Positions 1 to 11,915 of a stretch of 64,000 nucleotides of DNA are shown in pieces. The stretch is from assembly GCF_050624435.1 (NCBI RefSeq), contig NC_134531.1, positions 256,446,812 through 256,510,811 on the forward strand. Direction: 5' to 3'. The DNA is from Tenrec ecaudatus (taxonomy: Eukaryota > Chordata > Mammalia > Afrosoricida > Tenrecidae). The notes beneath the pieces are model-generated. The model saw nothing but the letters and a program-made list of their open reading frames with translations, did not search any database and had not been told where the DNA came from. Every line of letters starts with the position of its first letter. Position 1 is the first letter of the stretch. Made by a program: the position numbers and the translations under genes.

Positions 1-607
1 AAATTATTACAAAATAGAAAATATTATGAGGTATATGGAAACAATACTATTTGGAATTATAATATTTTACCTAAAAATAAATAATGTGCCTTTGGATGTA
101 AAGTAAGTTTTGATAATTTCATATATGTGTATGTATATACACACCTATATTATTACTATGTTCTTACTTGATTGAGAGTAAATTATAGATATGCTCCCTC
201 CATTCTCTTTACATAATCCAACATTGTATATGGAAAATAATAACTGTAGGGAAATCACCACAATTTAAAAATAACATTTATTCATACTATAACTGGTCCT
301 TAATTATTGACTGTCACATTATGTCACTTTTTTAATTAATGACTGCAGAAATCGCTTGACGGTCACATCTAAACTTCTGTGTCTTCACAAGACAAAAGGA
401 AAATCTATATCCACGCCAACCCAAGAACATTTGCCTGGAAGCAGAAGCCAGATATGCTTCCACCTTCCTCTCTCCATCCTTCTCATCCTTTTTCTAGCAT
501 CAACGATTCTTTGCACTGCACTCTGCTCCGCTGAGTTCAATAATCATCTGAAAGGCCACACACAACTCAATGGCAAGCCGCAATTATTTTAGTTTACTAA
601 GGAACTT
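1..607. other. AT-rich DNA, nothing recognised
   Basis: No gene or repeat family was recognised. Positions 345-600 are richer in GC than the flanks and hold a 78-codon open frame (356-592) with a hydrophobic middle. It has no recognisable domain, so I treat it as chance. Confidence 0.5.
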
Positions 608-815
608 GACACCATTTGTTTGCCAGCTTTAGTATTGGTTGCTTATTTGCTGCTGCAATTCTAGAAGCTTTGTCATTGATAGTTCGAATACCAGTAGGGT
701 CACCAAAAAGAACAAGCTTCGGCAGAGCTTACAGTCTATGAAAAGACTAAAAAGAGGAAACGGGCTGTCCACTTCTGAGGAATTAGCCATTGTGATAGTT
801 ACATAATTGATTATC
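608..815 (+). repeat. RTE (Bov-B clade) LINE, 5' UTR fragment
   Basis: The stretch from 'catttgtttgccag' through 'gaagctttgtcattg' and 'accagtagggtcacc' matches the start of the RTE copy at 16372-16600 in the same order. That copy runs on into an endonuclease reading frame, which identifies this piece as untranslated leader. Only the leader is present here, which is unusual because most LINE fragments keep the 3' end. Confidence 0.65.
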
Positions 816-831
816 AACTTGAGACTATGAT

Positions 832-1314
832 GGGCGATGGGGTGGGGTTTAGCCTTACAATCAGGTCACATCTTGATGACCTCATTTGAAGAGACTAAGG
901 AGAAAAATAGCTCACTGGAGGCAGGACACACACTAGCTCCCTGCAAGACATTCCTGTTGACAAGACACATGGAGCTATACTGATGGCAGCCAGAGCCTTT
1001 GAGCTGAAGGAGCCACATGGAGACCCACATCAATGCTAAGATGCTTCCACCACCACTGAAATCCAAAAGAATTTATATTCACTGGCCTGTGATATTTCTG
1101 CACTCAGCATCATTGCATATATTGTGTGAATCTGAAGAGGAATGTACAGACTGGTACTGGACATATGGGCTTATATAGGACTTACGGACTTGATCTCAAC
1201 TGGGCTGGGATGTTTTCTTTAATTATTATTGATATAAAGCTCTTTCCTATACACATATGAATGTCTATTAATTTTTTCTGTAGTCTACCCAGACTAATCC
1301 AGCTATTAAAAACC
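832..1314 (+). repeat. ERVL-like LTR, 5'-truncated
   Basis: This is the same LTR family as 48016-48568 (opposite strand) and 11105-11637. Shared blocks are 'aatcaggtcacatc', 'cctgttgacaagacacatgg', 'gtgtgaatctgaagagg' and 'ggacatatgggctt'. The 3' end reads 'gactaatcca' where the family normally ends in taacaca. The LTR start is missing. No internal retroviral sequence adjoins it, so it is a decayed solo LTR. Confidence 0.6.
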
Positions 1315-1365
1315 CTATATAGAGTATAAACAAAGAAGAAAGAACAACCTCAGCATGTCATAAAC

Positions 1366-1760
1366 CAGCGGTTCCCAACCTTTGGGATGTGATGTCTTTG
1401 AGGGTCAAATGACCCTTTCACAGGGGCTGCCTAAGACCTTTTGAAAACACATATTTCCTATGATCTCAGGAACAACTCCTCTGTCTCCAGGCAGGTCCAC
1501 CCACATGCAGATACGCCCACATACAAGTACTGGCATGATGACATCATCACAAATACAGGTGTGTGTGACAGGGTTGCCGCCATAATGTACTTATGTGGAC
1601 CAGTCACACATGTGTAGAGAGCAGCTACTGTGTAGAAAGCAGCTGCTGTGTTGAAAGCAGCAGTATTGAAGGTAAAACGACCCTTCGTGGATTATAATTA
1701 CTGAGTAAATTTAAAATCATGTACTATAAAATCATCAACTAGTGAAAAAAATATATCTGT
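1366..1760 (+). mobile_element. hAT DNA transposon 5' end (SPIN/Charlie-like)
   Basis: The block starts with a terminal inverted repeat, 'cagcggttcccaaccttt', followed by 'aaatgaccctttcacaggg', 'ctgcctaagacc' and 'gaaaacacata'. From memory this order matches the SPIN hAT family, known for repeated horizontal transfer into tetrapods including tenrec. The block up to about 1735 ('gacccttcgtggattataatt', 'aaaatcatcaact') fits the untranslated leader. A transposase remnant begins 270 bp further on. I found no matching opposite terminus before 3 kb, so the element is truncated or interrupted. Confidence 0.75.
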
Positions 1761-2008
1761 ACCATGGGAACTAATCTGAATGGTAGTCAGCCTTTTTATA
1801 TTCAGCTGTGGTTGATGTGAATACTGCTGATGTGAATACTGTGGTTGATGGGATTAACCTTAGGATAGTAACAGGTATATAAAAAACAAAATACAGAGAA
1901 TGGTAAATCATAGGAAACGCTAATGAACTGTATTGACTGAACTATGCCATGGATTATCTTTTGTATTATTAAAATTATTGTATATTATTTTCATTAGCAA
2001 AACATCCA

Positions 2009-2505
2009 ATGACAATGGATCATATAGAGAAGAATGTTAAGAAAAGAAAATATAGTGAGGATTTTTTACAGTATGGTTTGAAATTAATAATTATAGCTGG
2101 AATAGAAAAACTGTAATGTGTTATTTGTTGTGAAGTTCTAACAGCCGAATCTATAGAGCCAGACAACTAAAATGCCATTTTGAAAGCAAGCATCTGAGCA
2201 TTGCCAACAAGGATACCAAGTAGAAGCAAAGCTGATGGACTCAAGAAAGCCAGACTTGACACTGGTGGCAAGTACCACAAACAAAACGTAGCAGCCATTG
2301 AAGCTTCATATTTGATGGCACTCAGAATCGCCAGAGCTATGAAACCTCACACCATTGCTGAGGATTTACTGTTGCCAGTGGCCGAAGACATTGTTCGCGT
2401 TATGATCTGAGTCAAATTTGTTATGAAATGGAGTGCACTTTCCTTATCTAATGACACTGCCTGCAGAAGAATCAATGACAAGTCTATTGATATGAAGGTA
2501 CAAAA
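2009..2505 (+). pseudogene. hAT transposase, N-terminal part, broken
   Basis: A frame from the ATG at 2009 gives KNVKKRKYSEDFLQYGLKL, then a BED-type zinc finger split by a stop and a frameshift: Cys-x2-Cys (CVICC) near 2115-2130 and His-x4-His (HFESKH) near 2176-2193 in another frame. The first frame resumes at about 2228 with KADGLKKARLDTGGKY and continues to a stop at 2408. A further shifted block reads LSNDT..RRIND..IDM near 2430-2500. This order (BED finger, linker, start of the dimerisation/catalytic region) is typical of Charlie/SPIN-type hAT transposases, which normally run about 600 residues. The RNase H-like catalytic domain is absent. At least two frameshifts and several stops make it non-functional. 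Its place behind the hAT terminus at 1366 suggests both belong to one autonomous copy. Confidence 0.75.
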
Positions 2506-2811
2506 AGTTTTACTCTTTTCTTACTCTCTTGCACATTAGCAACATACGTCAGACAATAATGAATGTTGATATAGAACATAAGAGTAATGCTACTTATGAT
2601 TTTTAAGGGTATGTGTTCACTTTGTTCTCAGTAGTTTGGAATTTATGTAATAATGCAATTTGATAAGTAATTATAAAGCCATATTCCATTTTGTTATCTG
2701 GTATTGTTCGCCTGCATTTTCCTATAATGTCTAGTGTTACACAGAACTCGGTCTTTGGCACCTAAGCACCTTTAAAACTGAGCAGCTGGTGGTGTGTGTA
2801 CTGTCTAATCT

Positions 2812-2987
2812 AACAACCCCTAACAGCGCAATGGCAATGAGGCTTGCTGCTGGCTGATGCAGTAAGAACCCAGCAGCCAAAGTAGGAGAGAGACGTGGTA
2901 ATCTGTCGCTATATGGGTAATAGCCTGGGAAATGCTCGGAGGAAGCTCTCTGACCTAGAGTTTTATGTGAATTGCAATAACGTTTCT
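2812..2987 (+). repeat. AfroSINE
   Basis: A decayed tRNA-derived head ('aacagcgcaatggcaatgag', 'taagaacccagcagcc') is followed by the body ('gagagacgtggtaatctg', 'agcctgggaaat') and a worn 3' end. Confidence 0.6.
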
Positions 2988-5765
2988 GCATCGAACACCA
3001 ATATTTTCTAATTTATAGACCTTATGCATGTGTCACCAATTGTTGCTACTAGTACTTTCTCTAGCAATTTATTCTTATTTATTTAGTCATTCCACTGATT
3101 ACTTACACATTTAATTTTTCTGGTTCAAGGTCCAATATAATATAACACATTACATTTGGTTAACATGCCTTTTCATTTTCTGTAACCCAATAAGGTTCCT
3201 CAAAATTACCCAGTGGTTCAGAGATCATCTTGATACCTTTGAAAATTACAAGTCAATAATATGGGGGAAGGCTGATAAGTTATTTTTTAAAATGTCTTTC
3301 AATCTGGATTTGTTTGATATAGCTTCATGATTAGAATAATGAAATGCATTTTTGGCAGAAATGCCTCAAAAGTGACTTTCTGTTGTTCTGAACAAGTTGA
3401 AAACTTGGCATTCATAAACAATCTAATATAGAAATGATATTTTAAAGCAATATTGTCACAATAAAATCTTTGTCAATGTATAGAATATATTACTACATCA
3501 TTATATTTAGTACTTACTTGGCATCTATAAGTTTCATATTCCTTGATGAATGCATAATTTTTATTTTATAATTTGATATTTTAGCCTTAATTTTTCAATT
3601 CTAGATACAAATTTGAAATTCTTATGAGTTGGCTATTACTTATTTTTCTTTAATGCTGTCTTTCCTCAATGTATTTGAAAACCTCATTAAAAACAAAAAA
3701 ATAAAGAAAGAGAATTCTCACACTTTAAAACCCAGATATCTACCATTTAAATATCAGTTCTTTTATCCTTTTCTATGATACTCTTCCAGATAGGGTATCT
3801 TATAATGGAGATCAATGCCTTAAAGAATGTTTGACTCTTCACGAATTGTTAAATCAAAGTGGATTAGGATTCGTATAAATTCTATGAATTTTTAAGACAA
3901 ACTCATTTGATTAATTAGGAGTAAAACAGTGCACTTCATTGACTAGTTTGTAGGTTAGGGGTGTTTTATCTCATTCAGTGGAATCTTTGGAACACTGATT
4001 TCATCGGAGTGCAATGTGTTTTAAGAAGGGAAAGTTTTTCTATTGTCCACAGTACCACTGCAGTAATATAGATGGTGTGGGAGTCCACCTCCAACAACAT
4101 AGTTTTAATTTTTCATTTCATATGAACAGCTGTGGATTATGCATTTAGTAATGTAGTTTTAAGTAAAATTGTGACTACTTTGAATTCAGAAATAAGTAAT
4201 CTTCCTAAGACTATCTCTGCATTTGTGGGATGTTTTAATTTCATTAAAAATAGTCCTAACATCAGTTAAATATTAATCAATTTTCCTTAATTCCATTAGG
4301 AGCGTTATTTAAACAAAGACCTATTATACATAATTTCAGCTAATAAGAAAATATGTCATATATTCTGAGATACATTTTTGTTCAGGGGTTAATTGTCTAC
4401 TCACTAATAAGTGGTAGAGGAAAATGGTAGAACTGATATTGTATTGCATAACATCTAAAATCATTATATTCTTCCAATTTATAATTTCAATTTTGCTTCA
4501 TTTCCTACTCTCATGGATTAAAACATTTCACCTTTCTTTTTTTTCTTAGGTTCATTAAGTGTAATTGACCTACTATGTGAAAGATCGACTCTTAATAATT
4601 ATTGTATGGGCTTGAATAATTTTAAAATATATATTTCCCATAGAACATGGTCATATAACTTAGTAACTCTATCATACTCCCAAAATATTAGAAGCTGAAT
4701 CTGCCCACTGGAGATGCCCCTTACAAGTCAATACACCTGCCCACTAATGTGTTGCAAAAGTTTTCATGAGAAATACCTGATAATTCATTGTTCTGCAGAA
4801 ATTTTCCTTGAATCATGTAAGACTGCCCCAGCAGCGATGCTATGCCTATACCCTATTTCAAAGACAAGTCTTTGCTTGTGACTGACTTATATGAGAATTC
4901 AAAAGGCTTGGTGCAGCCTTGGTGCAATGTAGTATTAACATTTTTTTTTGCATTTTGTGTTCCACAATTTTCACATGAAATAAGAATGAAATTACTTTCC
5001 ATCTCCAATATTCAGAGTTTTTCCCACTATACCTACTGATTCACTCATTTTCTTTTACCCAAGAGCCCTTTTCGAATAGATCAATAAAAATTCCCAAACT
5101 TAGATCCTCTTTCTTGCACAAGTAGCCCGAGGCAATGCATCTCAGCAGGAACCTGAGGAAACAGTATCTGTGAATAAAAATGAGAACCTGAGCACTGGTG
5201 TTGGATGGAACATTGATAATCCGGAGATCCTGTAACTGCGATTTTAAAGGCTTAACCTGTGGTGAACTGGAATGGCCTCCAGGAGCCAGGAGATGTGCGA
5301 GTGACTCAGTGCTTTGGGGGTGTGAAATAATCTTGAGAGATGGGAATTATAGGAACAGTGAAATTAAACGAGTGTTGCTAAATATCTATGATCAATTAAT
5401 AGGATAAATTGATAGACTCATGATTTACTAATGGACAATTCAATCAAAATGGGAAAGGGTACTTCTTGGCCAGTTTTCAAAGAAATCTTTGTCTCCAAAA
5501 TCTAGTGACCAGTAACAGGTGTGTGTGTGTGTGTGACTGCCTTGCCTACTTTAAAGTCCTATGAAAGAATTATTAATGTCTGATCACTGAACTATAAGTT
5601 AGGTCATATTAACTAGTGGGATTCTGAAAATTGTTCCAAAAAGAGATAGGAAGACCACGAGAAATCAGAAAAATATTCACGATCCACCTGAGCAAAATAA
5701 AGTTGGCAGAGGAGTAAAGAGGAGTTAAGAAGCCAAGTATCAAAGAAGTTGTTATTTTGGTGTTA
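2988..5765. other. AT-rich DNA, nothing recognised
   Basis: No repeat family or exon could be named. The only simple repeat is a short GT run at 5519-5535. Slightly GC-richer islands at 4690-5140 and 5140-5350 contain only short open frames without recognisable motifs. Confidence 0.5.
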
Positions 5766-5769
5766 TTGT

Positions 5770-6370
5770 TACGTGCTTTTGCATCAATTCCAATTTATAG
5801 CCATCTTGTATACAACAGAATGAACTACTGTCTGGTCTTCATAATCATCGCTATAATCAATCCCATTGTTTCAGCCATTGCATCAATCCGTCTTCCTCTT
5901 TTTGATGGACTTCCTCTTTTTCACTGATCATCTACTTTTCACAGTATATTGTCCTCATCACAAGAATCACTGGTAGCATAGTGGTTACTAGGTGCTAACT
6001 GCAAGGTCAGCAGTTCAAAACCACCATCTGCTCTGTTCTAGCCTGTCCTATAAGGTCATTCTGCGTCAGCATGGACTCAGTAGCAGTGTCTTGGTTTCCT
6101 TTCATTGTCCTTTCCAGGGTAGTTTTCCCTCTTGGTAATATGTTCAAAGTACTTGAAATGAAATCTAATCATCCTTGTTTCTAATAAGCATGTTTGGTGT
6201 ACTTCTTCCAAAACAAATGTCTTTGTTTTTCTGTCAGTTCATGGTATAGCCAATATTTTTTGTGAACATTATCATTCAAAGACATCAGTTTTTCTCTGTA
6301 TTTGCTGTCCAGCTTTTGCGTGCATGTGACCTGATGGAAAGTGTGATAAGTCAAGCAAACATTTGTTTTC
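5770..6370 (-). mobile_element. RTE LINE 3' region, split by a SINE
   Basis: Blocks such as 'tcttcctctttttgatggac', 'tgttcaaagtacttg', 'acttcttccaaaac' and 'ctgtcagttcatggtata' follow the antisense order of the RTE C-terminal region, as in the copy at 8092. An AfroSINE interrupts it at 5963-6092 and a second lies at its far edge. Confidence 0.75.
5963..6092 (+). repeat. AfroSINE inside RTE
   Basis: The head reads 'ggtagcatagtggttac', followed by 'aaggtcagcagttcaaaacc' (worn B-box) and the 3' end 'cctgtcctataaggtcatt'. The central body is deleted. RTE sequence continues on both sides, so the SINE is the younger insertion. Confidence 0.8.
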
Positions 6371-6390
6371 AATGTGACATAGTTACTGAC

Positions 6391-6530
6391 AGGAGTCTGG
6401 TGGCAAAGTGGTTAAAGTTCTCTAATTCCACAGAAGAATGATGTGAGAACGTGTTTCTGCAAAGATTTACATCCCAGAAAATCACAAGGTACAGTGCCCT
6501 ACAGGCTGATGGTGAGCTGCAATGCCTCAC
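6391..6530 (+). repeat. AfroSINE
   Basis: The head 'aggagtctggtggcaaagtg' plus 'gttaaag' is followed by 'tgtttctgcaaagatttaca' and a decayed 3' end near 'gctgatggtgagctgcaatg'. Confidence 0.75.
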
Positions 6531-6572
6531 TAGTGTTTCCTTTATGGTACCATGATTCATTCATTTTCTCTA

Positions 6573-6653
6573 TTTACACACACATGTATATGTGTACATG
6601 TATATATATATACATATATATGTGTATGTGTACCTACACACACACACACAAAG
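6573..6653. repeat. CA/TA microsatellite
   Basis: Interrupted alternating purine-pyrimidine tract: acaca, gtatatgtgta, tatatata, then a (CA)n run. Probably slippage-prone. Confidence 0.85.
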
Positions 6654-6667
6654 TAGAGTAGATATAT

Positions 6668-6940
6668 GCTAATTGAATGTGTTCACCAAATCCTGAAACT
6701 AATACCTGTAAATTTTATCCCATTTAGAAATCGTGTGGTTTTTTTGTTGTTGTTAGGCAAGTCCTAAATCTATACCCTAATAAACACTAAGAAAGGAGAG
6801 CAGACACAGAGACACACACTGGAAAGGTAGATGTCAAGGATGGATTGTTACAAAATTCCAATCAGAGTTATCAGTTACTGGACACTGATTTAAATAGAGA
6901 AAAATATTTCCCTAGAATTGCACCCCAAATGTTTATATAT
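6668..6940 (+). repeat. MaLR-like LTR fragment
   Basis: It begins 'aattgaatgtgttcaccaaa' and continues with 'taatacctgtaaatttta', 'gttgttgttaggcaag' and 'agagcagacacagag'. From memory this is the order of an MLT1-like LTR in sense orientation. The same family lies antisense at 49293 and 53789. The ends are worn. Confidence 0.5.
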
Positions 6941-6954
6941 AGTCATATAATTTT

Positions 6955-7990
6955 AGAAAATATGCCCAGCTATCAAAAAGATATAACGTCTGGGGTCTTA
7001 AATGCTTGAAGGCAAACAAGCGGCTATCTAACTCGGAAGCAACAAAGCCCACAGCGAAGAAGCACACACCTAAGTGAATATGAAGTGTTGAATGGATCAT
7101 GTAGCAGACACCAAAGAACCAAAACCATCATTGTGTGATCAACTTCCCCACATAAATGATGAAGACAAATGTGTGCATAAGTAAGTGTGGTGAAGAAGGC
7201 TGATGGTGCCTGGCTATTGAAAGATATAGCATATGGAGACTAAAAGGCTTGAAAGTAAACAAGCAGCCATCTAGCCCAGAAGCAACAAAGCCCACATGGA
7301 AGCAACACACCAACATGTGTGATCATGAAGGGCTGAGGGGACAAGGTTTCAAGCATCAAAGGTGGTGGGGGAGAAGGAAATCATGATGGAGACCCAATAA
7401 CTATCTGTAGACAACTGGACATCCCTTGCAGAGGGGTAGTGGGGAGGAGATGAGTCACTCAGGGTTCAGTGTAGCAATAATGAAACTCACAACCTTCCTC
7501 TAGTTCTTAAACGCTTCCTCCCTCCAACTATCATGACCCCACTTCTACCTTGCAAACCTGGTTAGACCAGAAGATGCACAGCAGTACAGTTGGGATCTGG
7601 AAACACAGGGAATCTAGGACAGATGAACCCCTTAGGACCAACGGTGAGAGTGGTGATACCGGGAGGGAAGGGGGTGTAGAAAGGGAGAACCGATCTTGGG
7701 GATCTATGTGTAACCTCCTCTCTGGAGGATGGGCAATGGGAAAGGGGGTGAGAGGAGATGCTGGGCAGCGTAAGATAAGATAAAACAATAATTTATAAAC
7801 TATTAAGAGTTCAAGGGGGAGGGAGGAGGGAGGGAAAAAAAGGAAAACAAGCTGATTCCAGGAACCCAAGTAGAAGGCGAATTTTGAGAATGGTGAGGGC
7901 AACGAATGTATAAGGGTACTTTACTCAATTGATGTATGTATGGATTGTGATAAGAATTGTATGAGCCCCAAAAAAATGATTTATAAAGAA
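6955..7990 (+). mobile_element. L1 3' UTR, 5'-truncated
   Basis: This is the lineage L1 tail in sense orientation. Two tandem units carry 'aacaag..gg/gcc.atct' at 7015 and 7258 (spacing 243 bp). After them come 'gtagaaagggagaacc', a G-rich purine tract near 7815-7840, and the terminal 'ggattgtgataagaattgta' with 'gccccaaaaaaatgattt' near 7940-7990. No ORF2 sequence precedes it, so reverse transcription stopped in the 3' UTR. On the other strand, 7531-7902 is open for 123 codons in the frame that is also open in two other copies (see findings). Confidence 0.85.
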
Positions 7991-8091
7991 AAGAAAATAA
8001 TGTATGTTTCTATGAAGCCACTCATGACTAGTATTTTTTGTAATGTCAGCCTTGGGTCACAAAGGTAATAAACATTTCCATCCTTTGCCCA

Positions 8092-9260
8092 GGGTCATTG
8101 TTAGGTGGCCTTGAGCCAGTTCTGTCTCATAGGGACCCTCTTTGCACACAGAAACAAGCACCAACAGCCCTACACTATTCTCATAATCCTTGGTATGCCG
8201 GAGACCATTGTTGCAGCCACCATGCATCCATCTATGTCGTAGATGGCTTTGTGTCTTTTCCTTGACCTTCTACTCTATTATTCGTTAACTCATTTTCCAG
8301 GAACTGGTCTCTCTGGAGAACTTGTCCAAATTACTTGAGATTAAGTCTTGCCATCCTTGCTTCTAGGGAGCATTTTGGCTCTATTTCTTTCAACACAGAT
8401 TTGTTTGCTCTTCTGGAAGTCAAGGGTACTTTCAGTAATCCTTGTAAATATTATAATTCAAATTCATAGATTTTTCTTCAGTCTTCCTTATTCATCTTCT
8501 AATTTTTACATGCATATGAGGTGATTCATGATGCCATGATTTGGTCAGGTAAACAGAAATCCAAACAGGACATTCTCTCCCTTCAACACTTTAAAGAGCA
8601 CTTCTGCAGCACATTTACCTAATATATTGTTTGATTTCTTGACTGTTGTTTCAGAAACACTGATTGTGGATACAAGCGAAATGACATTTTGACAACTTTA
8701 ATCTCTCCTTTGTCTATTATGATGTTGCTTATTGGTCCAGTTGTGAAGATTTTGTTTTTATAGGCCTTGTTCTATTCAAACAACTGCCTCTGAGGCCATA
8801 TACATATTCCGTATGTGCATAATCAAGTGCTTAGAATTCCTTTTTTTTTTTGCAAAGTTACCAATAGCTGCTTTGTTTGTTTCTATCTGATATCAGCAAT
8901 GATGTTCTTTGTCACATCTTCTTTAGCTTCAATTTCTTGGAGCTTGTGTCAATGCTGCAACTATTGTTGGCTGGTCTTAAGCAAAATTTTACTTGCATGT
9001 CATAGAAATGATATTGTTCAATAATGTGTACAGTCTGCTGCGTCACATTTACTTGGAATGGGTAGAAAGATAGAACTCTTCAGGTTTATAGGCCAGAGTA
9101 GTGAGGACTTCCTCAGCATGTGGAAACAATTCCATTGGTGTTTGATGAATTCATGTTTTTTGCTAATGCCTTCAGTTCAGCTTTGCCTTCTTCATGCAGT
9201 ACCATCACGTCTGCTGTCATTAGTGTGCAATGCATTCTTCTCAAAATGTAGGAGAAATAT
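8092..9260 (-). mobile_element. RTE LINE, RT to C-terminal region
   Basis: It starts with 'gtcattgttaggtggccttg' (the RTE 3' end, antisense) and runs through 'ttgcagccaccatgcatcca', 'gaacttgtccaaattacttg', 'gattcatgatgccatgattt' and 'tggtccagttgtgaag' to 'gcaaaattttacttgcatgt'. The segment for the RT core between about 8762 and 8790 is missing ('gccttgttctattcaaac' follows directly), so the copy carries an internal deletion. Stops and indels exclude coding. Confidence 0.85.
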
Positions 9261-9269
9261 ACCAGAGTG

Positions 9270-10545
9270 CATTTGAGTGCTCGTGAATAAGATCTAATAA
9301 TGATAGAGAGATTGAAGATTCAGGAAAGATAATTCAAATGAGTAGAGTAAGAATATGATATAACAATGAATCAGAAAAAAGTGGAGAGAGTGCATCTTTA
9401 ATAGGATGAGTGAATATTGTAGATTCGATGTGTAGGTTATTTTATTTAATTTTTTATGTAAGATGTATGGTCAGGGGTCCCAAGTAAAAGAAAAAGGCGA
9501 AGTTGTGATTTCAGTGGGTGTAGAAGGTAAAGGCAGAATGTAATAGCTATAAGGACAGATACAGAAAGAAAAAGTGGGAATATTCTTGTGAGTGAAACAT
9601 GGGAAAGCACTATTCAAAATAATCTTGTTTCTAAGCCTACTTGTATTTTTTGCCTGTAAACTTTCTGCAACTTTTTTGCAAATGCTGCTTCTTATAGTGT
9701 AACAGGGTTTTCCATCGTGATATGTTGTTGAAATGATTCTATTTCTAAATGTTTACTGACAATTCAAAACTATTGTTTTTACAACTGTTGTGACTACCTT
9801 CATATTGACAAGAATTCAGTGGTAATGAATTGTCAGCAAATAAGCCTCAGCTATTGTCTGTAGCTACCGGAATACTGTATGGCCTAATTCATTTATCTGT
9901 GACAGTTTCATTAATCCAAAGGCTTTGTATGATATTCCCAATGCATACGATATTCTCTTCCACCCTCCATCCCTTTGCCCAGGCTCTTTTTCTTGCCTGG
10001 TATCTTCTACTTTTCACCTGTCTGCCTTCATTTTCTGTGTTAATAACTCTCTCCTCTACCAGGTTGATTCTTAAATAAATACCAGGGGCTGCAAAACTTT
10101 TATGGGAGACTTGAATTTTAAACTAATGGGATAGTTACACAACATTTAAAGCCTTCTTATACATGGTTGTATTCAGGATTTTCAATGTATGGCCAACATT
10201 TATAGTAGTATCACTCTATATTATGTCAAAACACTTGATGATTGAATAAATTAATGTTTTTCCCATGTTTGAAATGAACATGCATGTAACTAAAGAATCA
10301 AAGCCTACTTCGTGTTTACATTTCCTCCTTTTTTTTCAGCAACTCAGAGCAATGTTCAGACCCAAGGAATCTGGATGTGAGCCTGTTCTCTTTTTAAAAT
10401 TAACTTTATTTATATTGGTTTTTACATAAAATATATATTATGCATATTTTCACAATGCCACTCATCAAATCAAGTCCGTGATAATATCACTTTAAACCCC
10501 CAATGTGGTTATTGTACAATTTAATGTCAATATGAATTGTATGAA
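9270..10545. other. Nothing recognised
   Basis: AT-rich with no named repeat. Open frames here, such as 9830-10078, are hydrophobic and lack motifs. Confidence 0.5.
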
Positions 10546-10547
10546 AT

Positions 10548-10858
10548 TTTAGGCGTGGAACTTAGCCTGTCCATCAGGTCACAACCCGATGATGACTTCC
10601 TTGGGTGTACAATTTCTTTTAAGGAGGAAACTTGGAACCTCCCTTTCTCTGCCATTTCACATTCCTCCACTTTAGGACTTCATATGAGCACCCTGCTTCC
10701 CAATTGACCTTTCTGCATCACCAGCCTAAAGCTACGTGAGTCTGAAGAGTTAGCCTCAGACCTATGGACTTGAGTTACTTCTTAACGTAACGTTCTTTCT
10801 TGTATATAGATGAATATTTCTGGTTTGTTTCTCTAGACAACCCAATTTAACACACCCA
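10548..10858 (+). repeat. ERVL-like LTR, partial
   Basis: Blocks 'catcaggtcacaacccgatg', 'ggacttgagttacttc' and 'tttctctagacaaccc' end in 'taacacac'. These follow the LTR family of 48016-48568 in sense orientation. The middle is shortened. Confidence 0.6.
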
Positions 10859-10944
10859 TGTAGTGAGAGGCTCTCTTCTCCCTTTCTCATCTTGTCTGTC
10901 TACCTTCATAATTTTCTGTCACTTCCTAGTTCATGTTTTGTTCA

Positions 10945-11092
10945 TGTCTTGTTCATGTCTTGTGGTGTTTAAGTGAGTCATTATTTTTTATTGATGTATA
11001 ACATTCCATTGTATGAATGTATCAGAGTAAGTCTATCCATTCCTCTATAATCAGGGATTTTGGTTGTTCCCATTTCGGGAAGTTACATAATC
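10945..11092 (-). repeat. Old L1 fragment, ORF2 3' end
   Basis: 'attgatgtataacattccat' with 'tgtatgaatgta' and 'ttggttgttcccattt' are the antisense of the L1 ORF2 C-terminal hallmark (tat-ccattcc, gg-ttgtt-cca). It is old and diverged. Confidence 0.7.
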
Positions 11093-11104
11093 TCATATAA
11101 CCTT

Positions 11105-11637
11105 GAAAAAAGGGGTGGAGCCTAGTCTGTAAATCAGGTCATAGCCAATAATGCTTCTGTGTGGGCATGGCCTTTTCCTGAGGATTCTAGGAACTCCTGT
11201 CTTCCTCCCCAGAGACAGGACACACTCTCTAGTTCACATTCCTGTTGACAATACACACGGAGCTACACTGATGCAGCCAGAGCCCTGGAACTGGAGGAGC
11301 CATGTGAAGAGACATGACAGCACTGAGATGCTCCAAGTATCACTGGATCCCTAAGCCTTTCTGTGCAATTGACTGTGGTCTTCCTGGATTCGGCATCATA
11401 GTATTTGTTGCATGAGTCTGAAGAGAAATTTATAGACTGGTAAAGGACATATGGGCTAATATCAGAGTAAGGAACTTGATCTAGACTAGTCTGGGATGGT
11501 GTCTCAATATACAATTACTGTATATATGTGTATATATATCTATATATATACACACACACTCTTTGGATAGATATAGATATATATATGCCTCTGAATGTGT
11601 GTCTCTAAGCTACCTGGTCTAGCACAGCATCTCTTTT
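11105..11637 (+). repeat. ERVL-like LTR
   Basis: It matches 832-1314 block by block: 'aggggtggagcctagtctgt', 'aatcaggtcatagcc', 'cctgttgacaatacacacgg', 'gactggtaaaggacatatgg', ending 'ggtctagcaca'. An expanded TA/CA tract at 11518-11590 lengthens the 3' part. Confidence 0.7.
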
Positions 11638-11744
11638 GCTATTATGGAAATTGATTGTTACAATAAAAACAGATGTGACTCTATCCTTGTTGCATTCTTT
11701 AACTATCCAGCTTAGCAAGATTTAATGAAGCTTCAGTCCCCCAA

Positions 11745-11915
11745 GTCATGTATGAACATTCCAATCCTCTTGAGATCCTCTCTAGCATTTATTTTCTAAA
11801 ATTTTCTAAAAGTTCCAGTATGCACTGGTGCCACTATTATTTTAACTTGTATTTCTCTTATTCCCAATGAATTGGAATATTTCTCTTATGGTTGAGGGCC
11901 AAAAAATCAATCTTA
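11745..11915 (-). repeat. Old L1 fragment
   Basis: 'ttaacttgtatttctcttat' and 'cagtatgcactggtgcca' correspond to the antisense C-terminal ORF2 block found after the piece at 10945. The intervening LTR probably split one old L1. Confidence 0.55.

Noticed and set aside
356-592. Secreted or membrane peptide
   Set aside because: A hydrophobic stretch alone is not enough; there is no conserved motif, no exon signal, and retroelement fragments follow directly.
2201-2410. Domesticated transposase gene
   Set aside because: The open part is short, begins without an ATG, and is flanked by frameshifts and stops in the same transposase; nothing suggests selection.
6391-6460. Functional tRNA gene in the SINE heads
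   Set aside because: The heads resemble tRNA only around worn A and B boxes and lack a closed cloverleaf; they are SINE parts.
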